64,000 bases of DNA from Corynebacterium vitaeruminis DSM 20294 (GTDB lineage Bacteria; Actinomycetota; Actinomycetes; Mycobacteriales; Mycobacteriaceae): NCBI RefSeq assembly GCF_000550805.1, contig NZ_CP004353.1:2418001-2482000 (forward strand). The letters run 5' to 3'. Below, piece after piece: positions 1 through 7,510 of this stretch. The position numbers and the translations under genes were made by a program. Positions within the stretch are counted from its first letter, which is position 1, and each line of letters begins with the position of its first letter. The notes beneath the pieces are model-generated. The model ran no database searches. It saw only the letters and a program-made list of their open reading frames with translations, and was not told where the DNA came from.

Positions 1-354
1 CATGAGGATGTTGACGAGCTCCTCATGCTCGTCCTCCGGCATGTTCTCAAGCTCCCACTTCTCCTTTTCCACGAGTATCTTCTCGGTGTCCCGCTGCGCG
101 GAGACCGAGACGTACTCGCCCAGCGCCATGGACACCGCGCCGGAGATGACGGCGGCGGAGCCCGCGACGAGGACCTCGCGCTGGGAGGCGCCGGTGGCGG
201 CCACGCCGGTCAACAGGCCGGCGACGGAGACGATGCCGTCGTTGGCGCCGAGAACGCCCGCGCGCAGCCAGTTGAGCTTCGAGCCAACCTCGGCCTTGTG
301 CGGTTCGGCGATGTCGCCGTGGGAAGCGGTTTGTTCGGGCTGCGAGGGGGTCAT
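1..354 (-). CDS. VIT-family iron/manganese transporter, N-terminal part (cut by window edge)
   Basis: The first 118 residues of a VIT1/CCC1-type membrane transporter can be read; the 3' end lies outside the window. After a short polar N-terminus comes the family block NWLRAGVLGANDGIVSVAG (about residues 28-46), followed by a first hydrophobic hairpin and the cytosolic segment with EYVSVSAQRDTEK and a Glu-rich stretch (about 92-118), where members of the family bind metal. The start is fixed by a good ribosome site, AAAGGAG, 6 nt before the ATG. The family moves Fe2+ or Mn2+ out of the cytosol; which metal is carried here cannot be said. Confidence 0.85.
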   Translation of the reverse strand, partial: MTPSQPEQTASHGDIAEPHKAEVGSKLNWLRAGVLGANDGIVSVAGLLTGVAATGASQREVLVAGSAAVISGAVSMALGEYVSVSAQRDTEKILVEKEKWELENMPEDEHEELVNILM

Positions 355-473
355 GATGGCTCCTTTCCCGTGAGCAACTCGTGGTGCATAAGACGTCTGT
401 AGCCGGATCACTCCGGCCTCGGACTTACATACTTGCACGCCCGCGCATTTTTCGCACCCTATGAAAACCTACC

Positions 474-872
474 CTAATCTGGGTTTTTGAGGTTATCGTA
501 GCCAATGATGGGCAGCCACTGCCCCACTTCGCCCGCGCGCGTGCCCGAGGAGGAGACCTTCCCATTGCCCTCGAGCCGCTCGAGGCCGAGCGCGAGGCGC
601 AGCCAGGTCAGCGGGTCGGTTTCCACCACGTTGGGCGGGGTGCCGCGGGTGTGCTTCGGCCCCTCGATGCACTGCACCGCCGCGTACGGGGGCACGCGCA
701 CCTCCACCGAATTGCCCGGCGCGATCTGCGCCAGCGTGCGCACCGAGAGCCGCACGGCGTTGGCCAGCACCGTGCGCGGCGGCTTGTCGACGGCCTCCGG
801 CTCGCGCGCCCATTCCATTACCTCTGCCAGCGCCCGCCGGGTCTCGGCCGGGTCCGCCTTCTTTACTGCCAT
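474..872 (-). CDS. Sterol carrier family protein (bacterial SCP-2 orthologue)
   Basis: This 132-residue protein starts MAVKKADPAETRRALAEV and has the layout of the actinobacterial sterol carrier family: an N-terminal helix, the central strand VEVRVPPYAAVQCIEGP, and TDPLTWLRLALGL near the C-terminus. Members are small soluble proteins thought to bind a hydrophobic ligand; no enzymatic residue is evident. The chosen ATG has a perfect -10 box TAGAAT (881-886 read on the minus strand) 8 nt upstream, so the mRNA is probably leaderless. It is transcribed divergently from the thioesterase. Function beyond the family name is unknown. Confidence 0.75.
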   Translation of the reverse strand: MAVKKADPAETRRALAEVMEWAREPEAVDKPPRTVLANAVRLSVRTLAQIAPGNSVEVRVPPYAAVQCIEGPKHTRGTPPNVVETDPLTWLRLALGLERLEGNGKVSSSGTRAGEVGQWLPIIGYDNLKNPD

Positions 873-959
873 GCTCACCGATTCTAGGAGACACCCCCGA
901 CGCGCCCTTATCTTCGCCAAAACTGCTTGTTGCGGCGCGGCTGCCGGTAGAGTGTGCGC

Positions 960-1946
960 ATGACTAATCGCTCCCCCGAATTGACGCTTCGTTTTCTCGC
1001 CGCCCCCACGGACGTGCTGATGGCCGGTAGCCACGGCGTTGGCGGCGGCCGAGTCTTGGAATGGATCGACAAGGCGGCCTACGGCTGCGCGGTGCAGTGG
1101 TCGGGGACCTACTGCGTGACCGCCTACGTGGGCCACATCCACTTCACCCGCCCGATCCCGTCCGGGCACATGGTCGAGGTGCGCTCGCGCATCGCCATGA
1201 CCGGGCGCAGCTCGATGCACATCGTCAACGAGGTGCTCTCCGCCGACCCGCGCGAGGGCGTGTTCACGAGGGCCTGCGATTGCCTCGTCATCTTCGTGGC
1301 CAAGGATGCCGCGACCGGAAAGTCGACCGAGGTTCCGAAGTTCACTCCGACCACCGACGAGGAGCGCCGCCTCGAGGACGCCGCGAAGTCCCGCATCGAG
1401 CTGCGCTCCGCGATCGAGGAAGAGATGTGCAAGCAGACCTACTCCGGCCCGTCGAACGCTCCGCGGCTTATCACCCGCTTCCTCGCCAAGCCCACCGACG
1501 TCAACTGGGGCGGTAAGGTCCACGGCGGCACCGCGATGGAGTGGATCGACGAGGCGGCGGCCGCCTGCACCCAGGAGTGGAGCGGCGAGCACACCGTGGC
1601 GGTGTATGCGGGCGGCATCCGCTTCTACAAGCCGATCCAGATCGGCGACCTCATCGAGGTGGACGCCCGCATGATGCGCACCGACTCGCGCAGCATGCAG
1701 ATGTCGGTGCACGTGCGCTCGGGCAACCCGCGCGAGGGCCGCACCAACCTCACGGAGGCCATCCACGCGACGATCTCCTACATCGCGGTGGACATCGACG
1801 GAAACCCGCTGGCAGCCCGCCAGTTCGAGCCGATCACGGAGGAGGACGTGCGCCTGGCGGGCCACGCCCAGACCCTGCGCGGGCTACGCGCGAAGTACGC
1901 CCCGAAGCCGCTCATCGTCAACCGGCTGAGCCAGCGCATCGGCTAG
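960..1946 (+). CDS. Acyl-CoA thioesterase with two hotdog domains
   Basis: The 328-residue protein contains two copies of the BACH/YciA-type hotdog fold. Both repeats start with the same phrase, LRFLAAPTDV (about residues 9-18) and ITRFLAKPTDV (about 168-178), and contain GGxxxEWIDxAA motifs. Members hydrolyse acyl-CoA to free fatty acid and CoA in the cytosol; the substrate length cannot be read from the sequence. The ATG is preceded at 6 nt by a -10 box TAGAGT (948-953) and has no ribosome site, which suggests a leaderless transcript. A GTG at 954 is the only other in-frame start. Confidence 0.88.
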   Translation: MTNRSPELTLRFLAAPTDVLMAGSHGVGGGRVLEWIDKAAYGCAVQWSGTYCVTAYVGHIHFTRPIPSGHMVEVRSRIAMTGRSSMHIVNEVLSADPREGVFTRACDCLVIFVAKDAATGKSTEVPKFTPTTDEERRLEDAAKSRIELRSAIEEEMCKQTYSGPSNAPRLITRFLAKPTDVNWGGKVHGGTAMEWIDEAAAACTQEWSGEHTVAVYAGGIRFYKPIQIGDLIEVDARMMRTDSRSMQMSVHVRSGNPREGRTNLTEAIHATISYIAVDIDGNPLAARQFEPITEEDVRLAGHAQTLRGLRAKYAPKPLIVNRLSQRIG

Positions 1947-1973
1947 TTTTCTCCTAGTAAAGCGGCCGCCAGC

Positions 1974-1993
1974 GTAGCGTCGACAAGCGAAAG
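1974..1993. repeat. CGCTTGTCGACGCC intergenic motif (hemolysin III 3' side)
   Basis: GTAGCGTCGACAAGCGAAAG. Read on the minus strand, the motif CGCTTGTCGACGC begins about 7 nt behind the stop codon of the hemolysin III gene. Confidence 0.6.
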
Positions 1994-1997
1994 CGCC

Positions 1998-2765
1998 TTA
2001 GGCGACGACCATCCAGACGGCGACGAGGTGGACGACCGCGGCGACGATGGTAGCGGCGTGGAAGACCTCGTGGAAGCCGAGGATGCGCGCGCGGCGGCCG
2101 GGCCACTTGAAGCCGTACATGAGCGCGCCGAGCGAGTAGACGAGGCCGCCGGCGAATAAGAGCCAGACCACCGCCGGGCCCACCGTCGCCCACAGCTGCG
2201 GGATGAGCGGGACGATGAGCCAACCGAGCGCCAGGTAGACGACCACATCGAGCCAGCGCGGGTGGTTGATCCACCCCATGTTGAGGCCCACGGCGGCCAG
2301 CGCACCGACCCAGGCGATAAGCAGCATCCACCACTGGCTGGGCAGCGCGATGAGGCACAGGGGCGTGTAGGTGGCCGCAATGAACAGGGCGATCATCGAG
2401 TGGTCGGCGCGCCGCCACCAGTTGATCGCGCGCAGGCTCTTCCACGGGCCGCGGTGGTAGGCCGCGGAGACGCCGAACAGCCCCACGACGCCGAGCGCGT
2501 AGACGAGGACGCCCAGCGCTTGGAGCCACTGGCGGGTCATGAAGGCGTAGGTGACCAGCACCGACCCCGACACCACCGACAGCCAGGCGGCGACGAGGTG
2601 GAACCAGCCGCGCGTGACCGGACGCTGGCCGCGGTCGTACACCCAGCGAGTGAGCTGGACGAACGGGGGCTGATCGGCCGCGGCGCCGCCCGCCTCCACG
2701 GGGCGCGGCGCTGGGGGGTGTACCTCCGAAAACTCCACGGTATCCCCTGTGAGCTGGGACTTCAT
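1998..2765 (-). CDS. Hemolysin III / PAQR-family membrane protein (TrhA-like)
   Basis: This 255-residue protein has seven predicted membrane segments after an approximately 45-residue polar N-terminus. Family signatures are AAYHRGPW, the RADHSMI block and the C-terminal FHEVFHAATIVAAVVH, which together supply the conserved His/Asp/Ser metal site. Bacterial members have been linked to membrane energetics and lipid homeostasis; the name hemolysin is historical. The ATG is preceded by AAGGTG at suitable spacing, which favours it over an upstream ATG 60 nt earlier. A 24-bp palindrome lies 71-94 nt upstream of the start and is probably its operator. Its 3' end faces the thioesterase gene. Confidence 0.85.
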   Translation of the reverse strand: MKSQLTGDTVEFSEVHPPAPRPVEAGGAAADQPPFVQLTRWVYDRGQRPVTRGWFHLVAAWLSVVSGSVLVTYAFMTRQWLQALGVLVYALGVVGLFGVSAAYHRGPWKSLRAINWWRRADHSMIALFIAATYTPLCLIALPSQWWMLLIAWVGALAAVGLNMGWINHPRWLDVVVYLALGWLIVPLIPQLWATVGPAVVWLLFAGGLVYSLGALMYGFKWPGRRARILGFHEVFHAATIVAAVVHLVAVWMVVA

Positions 2766-2835
2766 TGCTTGCACCTTCGATTCTTCCGTGCCGGCCGCGC
2801 ACGCAATCCGCGGCCCGCCTTCCATAGACGCCAGC

Positions 2836-2859
2836 GTAACCTACGTTTGCGTAGGTTAC
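2836..2859. promoter_or_regulatory. 24-bp palindrome upstream of the hemolysin III gene, probable repressor operator
   Basis: Two perfect 10-bp arms, GTAACCTACG and CGTAGGTTAC, are separated by TTTG. The palindrome lies in the promoter region of the PAQR gene. Size and symmetry fit a homodimeric TetR-type repressor. No such regulator is adjacent, so the binding protein would be encoded elsewhere. Confidence 0.6.
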
Positions 2860-2977
2860 AACCCCCGCGGCGGCCGCTTCCAGCCAGTGTCGACTAGGCA
2901 GCGCCTTATCGCTTCGAACCGCGGCGATAGCTTCACGCTGCCCATTAGCCCTCCCCACACAACCGGGACCCAGGAAA

Positions 2978-2996
2978 GATAGGCATACCTGATACA
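2978..2996. promoter_or_regulatory. Possible DtxR-like iron box before the reductase cluster
   Basis: The segment around AGATAGGCATACCTGAT agrees with roughly 12 of 19 positions of the DtxR consensus TTAGGTTAGGCTAACCTAA. It sits about 70-85 nt before the first start codon of the reductase operon. The match is weak and the call rests partly on the redox/iron flavour of the genes behind it. Confidence 0.3.
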
Positions 2997-3063
2997 TCAA
3001 CAAAGAAGGAACCTGGGCAGGATCTCCCACCGTCCTTTCAGGAAACTTCCAGCCGCGACCCCC

Positions 3064-4551
3064 ATGATTATTTTCATGGTCATCGCATTGAACCCCAATT
3101 CCCACGAAAACCCGCGCTCCCCGAAGCGCCCCGGCGCGCACCGCGCCGCTACCTCCCCCACGGCTACGGCCGAGGGCTCCGCCCTCTTTGCGGAGCGAAC
3201 GCGAAGGCCGTGGGGCGGGCCCCGGATTAGCTGGCCCGCCACCATCGTCTACTCGGCCACCTGGGCGCTGTTCCTCGCCGTCACCGTCATGTGGGTGCAC
3301 GCGGGCGGCATCAACGAGCTCAACGCGAGCGTCTCCCAGGCGCTCGGGTCCCTCGGCAGGCTGACCGGGCTGATCGGCTCCATGGCCTTGCTCATCCAGG
3401 TCTTCATGATGGCGCGCGTACCCTTCGTCGAGAGCGCCCTCGGCCAGGACCGGCTGACCACCATGCACCGCTGGCTGGGATTTAGCAGCTTTAGCCTCAT
3501 CATGGTCCACATCCTCCTGCTCATCGCGCAGGACGACCAGTCGATCACCGGCATGGCGTCCACGTTCTGGGACATGACGTGGAACTACCCCGGCATGCTG
3601 CTCGCCGTCGCGGGCACCGCCGCCATCATCATGGTCGTGGTGACCAGCTTCAAGGCCGCGCGCTGCTCCATGCGCTACGAGAACTGGCACCTCATTCACC
3701 TCTACGGCTACCTCGGCGCCGCGCTCGCCATCCCCCACCAGCTGTGGAGCGGCTCCGACTTCATGGGCCACCCCACCATCACCGCCCTGTGGTGGGCGCT
3801 GTGGGGCATTACCGCCGCGGCCGTCATCGTCTTCCGCGTCGTCGTCCCGCTGGCGAGCTCCGCCTACTTCAACCTGCGCGTGAGCCAGGTCGACGTGCTC
3901 GACAACGACCTCGTTCGCGTGCGCATGACCGGCCGCCACCTCGAGCGAATGCGCGTCGCCGGTGGCCAGTACTTCAACTGGCGCTTCGCCGGGGAAGGCG
4001 TCACCCGCGCGATCCCGCTGTCCCTGTCCGCCTACCCCGACGGCCGTTCGCTCGAGATCACCGCGGCGATGGTAGGCGCCAAGTCGCATCGCTTGTCGAC
4101 GCTAAAGCCGGGAACCCGCGTGTTCATCGAGGGCCCCTACGGCCGCTTCCACAAGCACACGAAGTCGCAGCCCCATACGGTGCTCCTCGGCTCCGGCACC
4201 GGCCTCATGCCGGTGATCTCCCTGCTCGAGACCCTGCCGGTTGACGGCACCGACATCGTCGTCATCGCCCGCGCATCCTCCAGCGCCCAGCTGCCCTACC
4301 ACGCCCGCCTCGAGGAGCTCTGCGCCCTCAAGGGCGCCAAGTTCTACGCGCTCACCGGCCACCGCTCGCCCGGCTCCTGGCAGCCGACGGGCCACAGCCT
4401 CGACGACGACACGGCCTTCAAACGCCTCGTCCCGCACCTAGGCGAGTCCGACGTCTTCATCTGCGGCCCCAACGAGTGGATGAAGCTCGCGGCCGCATCG
4501 GCCCGGCGCGCTGGCGCCGGCGAGGTTCACTCCGAGAAGTTCGCCGTCTAG
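3064..4551 (+). CDS. Ferric-reductase-like transmembrane flavoprotein (cytochrome b + FAD/NAD(P) domains)
   Basis: The 495-residue protein starts with an approximately 60-residue polar, Arg-rich tail. About six membrane segments follow (about residues 60-275) with His pairs suited to bind b-type haem: MHRWLGFSS, MVHILLL, WHLIHLYGYLG, IPHQLW. The C-terminal half is a ferredoxin-reductase-type unit, with the flavin site in GGQYFNWRF, the nucleotide site LLGSGTGLMPVISLL and the closing motif FICGPNEW. It would pass electrons from cytosolic NAD(P)H through FAD and haem across the membrane. It heads an operon with an FMN-binding protein and ApbE. The start is uncertain: ATG at 3064 or 3076, neither with a strong ribosome site. 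Confidence 0.85.
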   Translation: MIIFMVIALNPNSHENPRSPKRPGAHRAATSPTATAEGSALFAERTRRPWGGPRISWPATIVYSATWALFLAVTVMWVHAGGINELNASVSQALGSLGRLTGLIGSMALLIQVFMMARVPFVESALGQDRLTTMHRWLGFSSFSLIMVHILLLIAQDDQSITGMASTFWDMTWNYPGMLLAVAGTAAIIMVVVTSFKAARCSMRYENWHLIHLYGYLGAALAIPHQLWSGSDFMGHPTITALWWALWGITAAAVIVFRVVVPLASSAYFNLRVSQVDVLDNDLVRVRMTGRHLERMRVAGGQYFNWRFAGEGVTRAIPLSLSAYPDGRSLEITAAMVGAKSHRLSTLKPGTRVFIEGPYGRFHKHTKSQPHTVLLGSGTGLMPVISLLETLPVDGTDIVVIARASSSAQLPYHARLEELCALKGAKFYALTGHRSPGSWQPTGHSLDDDTAFKRLVPHLGESDVFICGPNEWMKLAAASARRAGAGEVHSEKFAV

Positions 4552-4588
4552 TCATTCCTCCCACACCACTTTCCCGAAAGACTCTGTC

Positions 4589-5110
4589 ATGAAGAAAATC
4601 GCCTGGTGGGCCATGAGCACCATCACCGCCTGCGCCCTGCTGCTCGGCTACCACACCTCCCAGCCCGATAGCGAGGTCAACACCGCCGCCTACGCCCCGC
4701 TCACGCCGGGCACCAGCGGGGACACCACCACCTCCGGTTCCGCCACCGGAACCAGCACCGGCACGGCCGACACCGCCGGCTCCAGCGCCGCCACCGGCTC
4801 CACCTCGAGCGGCACCTCGACCACCACGGGCGCCTCCGGCACCTACACGGGCACCGCCGTCAACACCCGCTTCGGCCCGGTCCAGGTGCAGATCACCGTC
4901 ACCGATGGCCAGCTGACCTCCGTCGACGCCATCGAATACCCGAACACCGACGGCAAGGACATCGCCATCAACTCGCGCGCTATCCCCGTGCTCAAGCAGG
5001 AGGCCGAGTCCGCCAAGAGCGCCAACATCGAGTCCGTCAGCGGCGCGACCTACACCTCGCAGGCGTACATCCAGTCGCTGCAGTCCGCCCTCGATCAGGC
5101 AGGTATCTAA
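4589..5110 (+). CDS. Exported FMN-binding domain protein
   Basis: This 173-residue protein has a hydrophobic N-terminal segment (residues about 4-20) that acts as signal or anchor. A roughly 50-residue low-complexity Ser/Thr/Gly linker (about 38-85) is followed by an FMN_bind domain. The flavinylation motif SGAT is at residues 151-154, so Thr154 is the expected attachment site for covalent FMN. The linker suggests that the flavin domain is held away from the membrane. It lies between the membrane reductase and apbE, and is probably the acceptor of the reductase's electrons and the substrate of ApbE. Confidence 0.88.
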   Translation: MKKIAWWAMSTITACALLLGYHTSQPDSEVNTAAYAPLTPGTSGDTTTSGSATGTSTGTADTAGSSAATGSTSSGTSTTTGASGTYTGTAVNTRFGPVQVQITVTDGQLTSVDAIEYPNTDGKDIAINSRAIPVLKQEAESAKSANIESVSGATYTSQAYIQSLQSALDQAGI

Positions 5111-5113
5111 GCC

Positions 5114-5923
5114 ATGACCGCCGCGGTGTCCCACGAGGCGCGCCCCGTCATCCGGGTCGAGCAACACATGAACCTGCCCTTTTCCCTGAGCATCCGGCCC
5201 GCCCATGGGCTGGCCGCCGCCCCGGAGGACTGGAGCCTGCCCCACGCGGAAGAGATCCAGGCGGCCACCGATCGCGCCTTCGACATCATCGCCGCGGCGG
5301 ATCGCACCTTCTCCCTGTGGAAGCCGGAGTCCGACGTCTCTAGGCTTGCGCGCTTCGAGGCCACGCTCGCGGAACTCGATCCCCAGGTCGAGGAGGTGTG
5401 GCAGCTGTGCGAGACCGCGGAGGAGCTCACCGACGGGCTGTTCACCGCCTTCTCGCGCAACGATAGTGGATCCGATCCCCGCAAGCAGGAGGCCATCTTC
5501 GACCCCACCGGCCTGGTCAAGGGCTGGGCGCTGGAGAAGGCCGCGGCCGCGCTTTCGCCGCTCCTCGACCTCGGCCTCGCCTACTGCCTCAACGGCGGCG
5601 GCGACATCATCGCCGCGGGCGCCAGCGCCCAGGCCCCGTGGCGAATCGGCATCGAGGATTGCCTCAACCCGACCGCGATCTTCTCCACGGTCCTGGTCCG
5701 CGACGGCGCGGTGGCCACCTCGGGCACCTACGCCCGCGGGCGGCACATCTACTCCCCGGCGCTGGGCGGGCAGACCGCCTGGACCGGCGCGCTCACGGTC
5801 TGCGGTCCCTCGGTGATGTGGGCCGACGTTTTGGCCACCGCGCTGTTCGCCAACCCGGGCTCCCACCAGCAGATCCTTTCCCGGTTTCCGGGATACGAGG
5901 TGACCCAGGATCGCCGCTTCTAG
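5114..5923 (+). CDS. apbE: FAD:protein FMN transferase (ApbE family)
   Basis: ApbE enzymes move FMN from FAD onto Thr/Ser of proteins carrying an SGAT-like motif, using Mg2+. Here the metal/FAD motifs are FDPTGLVKGWA (residues 129-139) and NGGGD (160-164); at 269 residues it is close to the usual size. The ATG is 3 nt behind the stop of the FMN-binding protein gene, a tight coupling that makes that protein the obvious substrate. Unlike many ApbE proteins of Gram-positives it shows no signal peptide or lipobox. That is odd for an exported target and implies flavinylation before export, or another route. Confidence 0.9.
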   Translation: MTAAVSHEARPVIRVEQHMNLPFSLSIRPAHGLAAAPEDWSLPHAEEIQAATDRAFDIIAAADRTFSLWKPESDVSRLARFEATLAELDPQVEEVWQLCETAEELTDGLFTAFSRNDSGSDPRKQEAIFDPTGLVKGWALEKAAAALSPLLDLGLAYCLNGGGDIIAAGASAQAPWRIGIEDCLNPTAIFSTVLVRDGAVATSGTYARGRHIYSPALGGQTAWTGALTVCGPSVMWADVLATALFANPGSHQQILSRFPGYEVTQDRRF

Positions 5924-6008
5924 GGGGAGGCCACGGGAGCGGAAGAGGCCACAGAACTGGGGTGCGTAGGCGAAAAAGTTTGACCCCGCAGCCCAACCTT
6001 TGGCCCCA

Positions 6009-6026
6009 CCCGCGACGCGGGATTTT
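6009..6026 (+). terminator. Short hairpin plus T-run behind apbE
   Basis: Stem CCCGC/GCGGG with a 3-nt loop is followed by ATTTT. It lies about 85 nt behind the apbE stop codon and may end the reductase-FMN-apbE transcript. Confidence 0.45.
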
Positions 6027-6028
6027 GA

Positions 6029-6057
6029 CCCTACCTCCGCCGATTGCGGGGGTAGGG
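6029..6057 (+). promoter_or_regulatory. 12-bp leader hairpin before the PepSY gene
   Basis: CCCTACCTCCGC pairs with GCGGGGGTAGGG (one G-U pair) around a 5-nt loop. It lies 60-89 nt upstream of the PepSY gene start. No T-run follows, so it could be a leader structure or a second hairpin of the preceding terminator. Confidence 0.35.
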
Positions 6058-6117
6058 CCTTCATGGAAATGTCTGCGACCACGGAACTGGAAAAGTGCGC
6101 GGGGCGACTAGTCCCCC

Positions 6118-7500
6118 GTGTCTACTACAACCTCTTCACTCCGCGCGGTGCTCTACCGCCTGCACACCATCGCCGGGGTGTTCGTCGCCCCGTTGATCGT
6201 CGTCGCCGCCCTCAGCGGCCTGCTCTACGCCTTCGCGCCGAGCATCGAGTCCTTCGCCTACCGCGACGAGCTCACCGCCACCGCCGGTGGCCCCGCCCAC
6301 ACCGTCGCGGAGCAGGCCGCCGCCGCGCAGGAGGTCCACCCGGACCTCGACCTCGCGATGGTGGAGGTCTCGGAGGATCCCACCGCTACGACGCGCGTGC
6401 TGTTCACCGACCCCACCCTCCCGAGCTCCAGCTACACCCGCGCCGTCTTCGTCGACCCGGGCGACCTCGCCATCAAGGGCGACCTCGTCCAGTACGGCAG
6501 CTCCCACGCGCTGCCGCTGCGCACGTGGATCTCGCAGGGGCACCGCAACCTGTGGCTGGGCACGCCCGGCCGCATCTACGCCGAGCTGGCCGCCTCGTGG
6601 CTGGGTGCGCTGTCGCTGGTCGGCGCCGCGTTGTGGTGGGGCTGGGCCGTGAGGCGTCGGAAAGCGAAAAGCAGCGACTCCGCGCGCAACCGCAACCTTT
6701 CCACGCACTCCGGGCTGGGAACCTGGCTGCTGCCCGGCTTCCTGTTTTTCACCGTCACCGGGCTGACCTGGTCGCTCGTGGCTGGCTCGCTCATCGGCGA
6801 CGTGCGCACCCAGCTCAACTGGCTCGAGCCCAAGCCCGCCGTCTCGCTCAGCGCGGGCGACGCGGCGGCGGCCGCCAGCCCGCACGCCGAGCACATGGCC
6901 GCGGGCATGACCATGGCGCCATTCGCCCTCGATGAGGCCGACCGCGTGGTCGCCGCCGCACGCGAGGCAGGCCTCAAGGGGCTCATCGACGTCAAGCCGC
7001 CGGCGAAGGAAAACACCGCCTGGACGGTCAAGGAGGCCCGCGAGCCCTACAAGCTCCACAACTCCTCGGTGTCCGTCGACGGCGCGACCGGCGAGATCGT
7101 CGACACCGTGGACTATTCCCAGTGGCCGCTCGCAGCGAAGCTGACCAACTGGCTCATCCAGCTGCACATGGGCACGCTCTTCGGCCTGGCCAACCAGATC
7201 GTCCTCGGCATCATCGCCCTCGGGCTCCTCGCCGTCACCTTCGCGGGCTACCGCATGTGGTTCCTGCGCGGCCGCGGCCGCACGTCAGGCCGCCTGCCCT
7301 CCCCCGCCGGCGCGACCCGCCTGAGCCCCAGGGCGCTCGCGGGGTGGCTCGCGTTCCTCGTCGTCTACTCCCTCATCGCTCCCCTGTTCGGCATCAGCCT
7401 CGTCGTCTTCCTGCTCGGCGACTGGGCCTGGCGCGCGATCAGGGGGAAGAAGTCACCCGCTCGGAAGGAAGACAAGGACGCCGCGCCGGTGGGCAATTAG
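6118..7500 (+). CDS. PepSY-associated transmembrane protein (PiuB-like)
   Basis: The 460-residue protein has about five membrane segments: residues about 14-38, 160-178, 200-222, 345-370 and 405-430. Between TM1 and TM2 and between TM3 and TM4 lie two large extracytoplasmic loops resembling PepSY domains. RLHTIAGVFVAPL with an intramembrane His, QGHRNLWLG, and STHSGLGTWLLPGFLFFTVTGL are typical of the PepSY_TM/PiuB family, which is often linked to iron acquisition and extracytosolic flavin electron transfer. The start is a GTG with only a weak GGGGCGA upstream. It probably works with the preceding reductase/FMN-binding/ApbE genes. Confidence 0.82.
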   Translation: MSTTTSSLRAVLYRLHTIAGVFVAPLIVVAALSGLLYAFAPSIESFAYRDELTATAGGPAHTVAEQAAAAQEVHPDLDLAMVEVSEDPTATTRVLFTDPTLPSSSYTRAVFVDPGDLAIKGDLVQYGSSHALPLRTWISQGHRNLWLGTPGRIYAELAASWLGALSLVGAALWWGWAVRRRKAKSSDSARNRNLSTHSGLGTWLLPGFLFFTVTGLTWSLVAGSLIGDVRTQLNWLEPKPAVSLSAGDAAAAASPHAEHMAAGMTMAPFALDEADRVVAAAREAGLKGLIDVKPPAKENTAWTVKEAREPYKLHNSSVSVDGATGEIVDTVDYSQWPLAAKLTNWLIQLHMGTLFGLANQIVLGIIALGLLAVTFAGYRMWFLRGRGRTSGRLPSPAGATRLSPRALAGWLAFLVVYSLIAPLFGISLVVFLLGDWAWRAIRGKKSPARKEDKDAAPVGN

Positions 7501-7510
7501 GATCAGGAGA

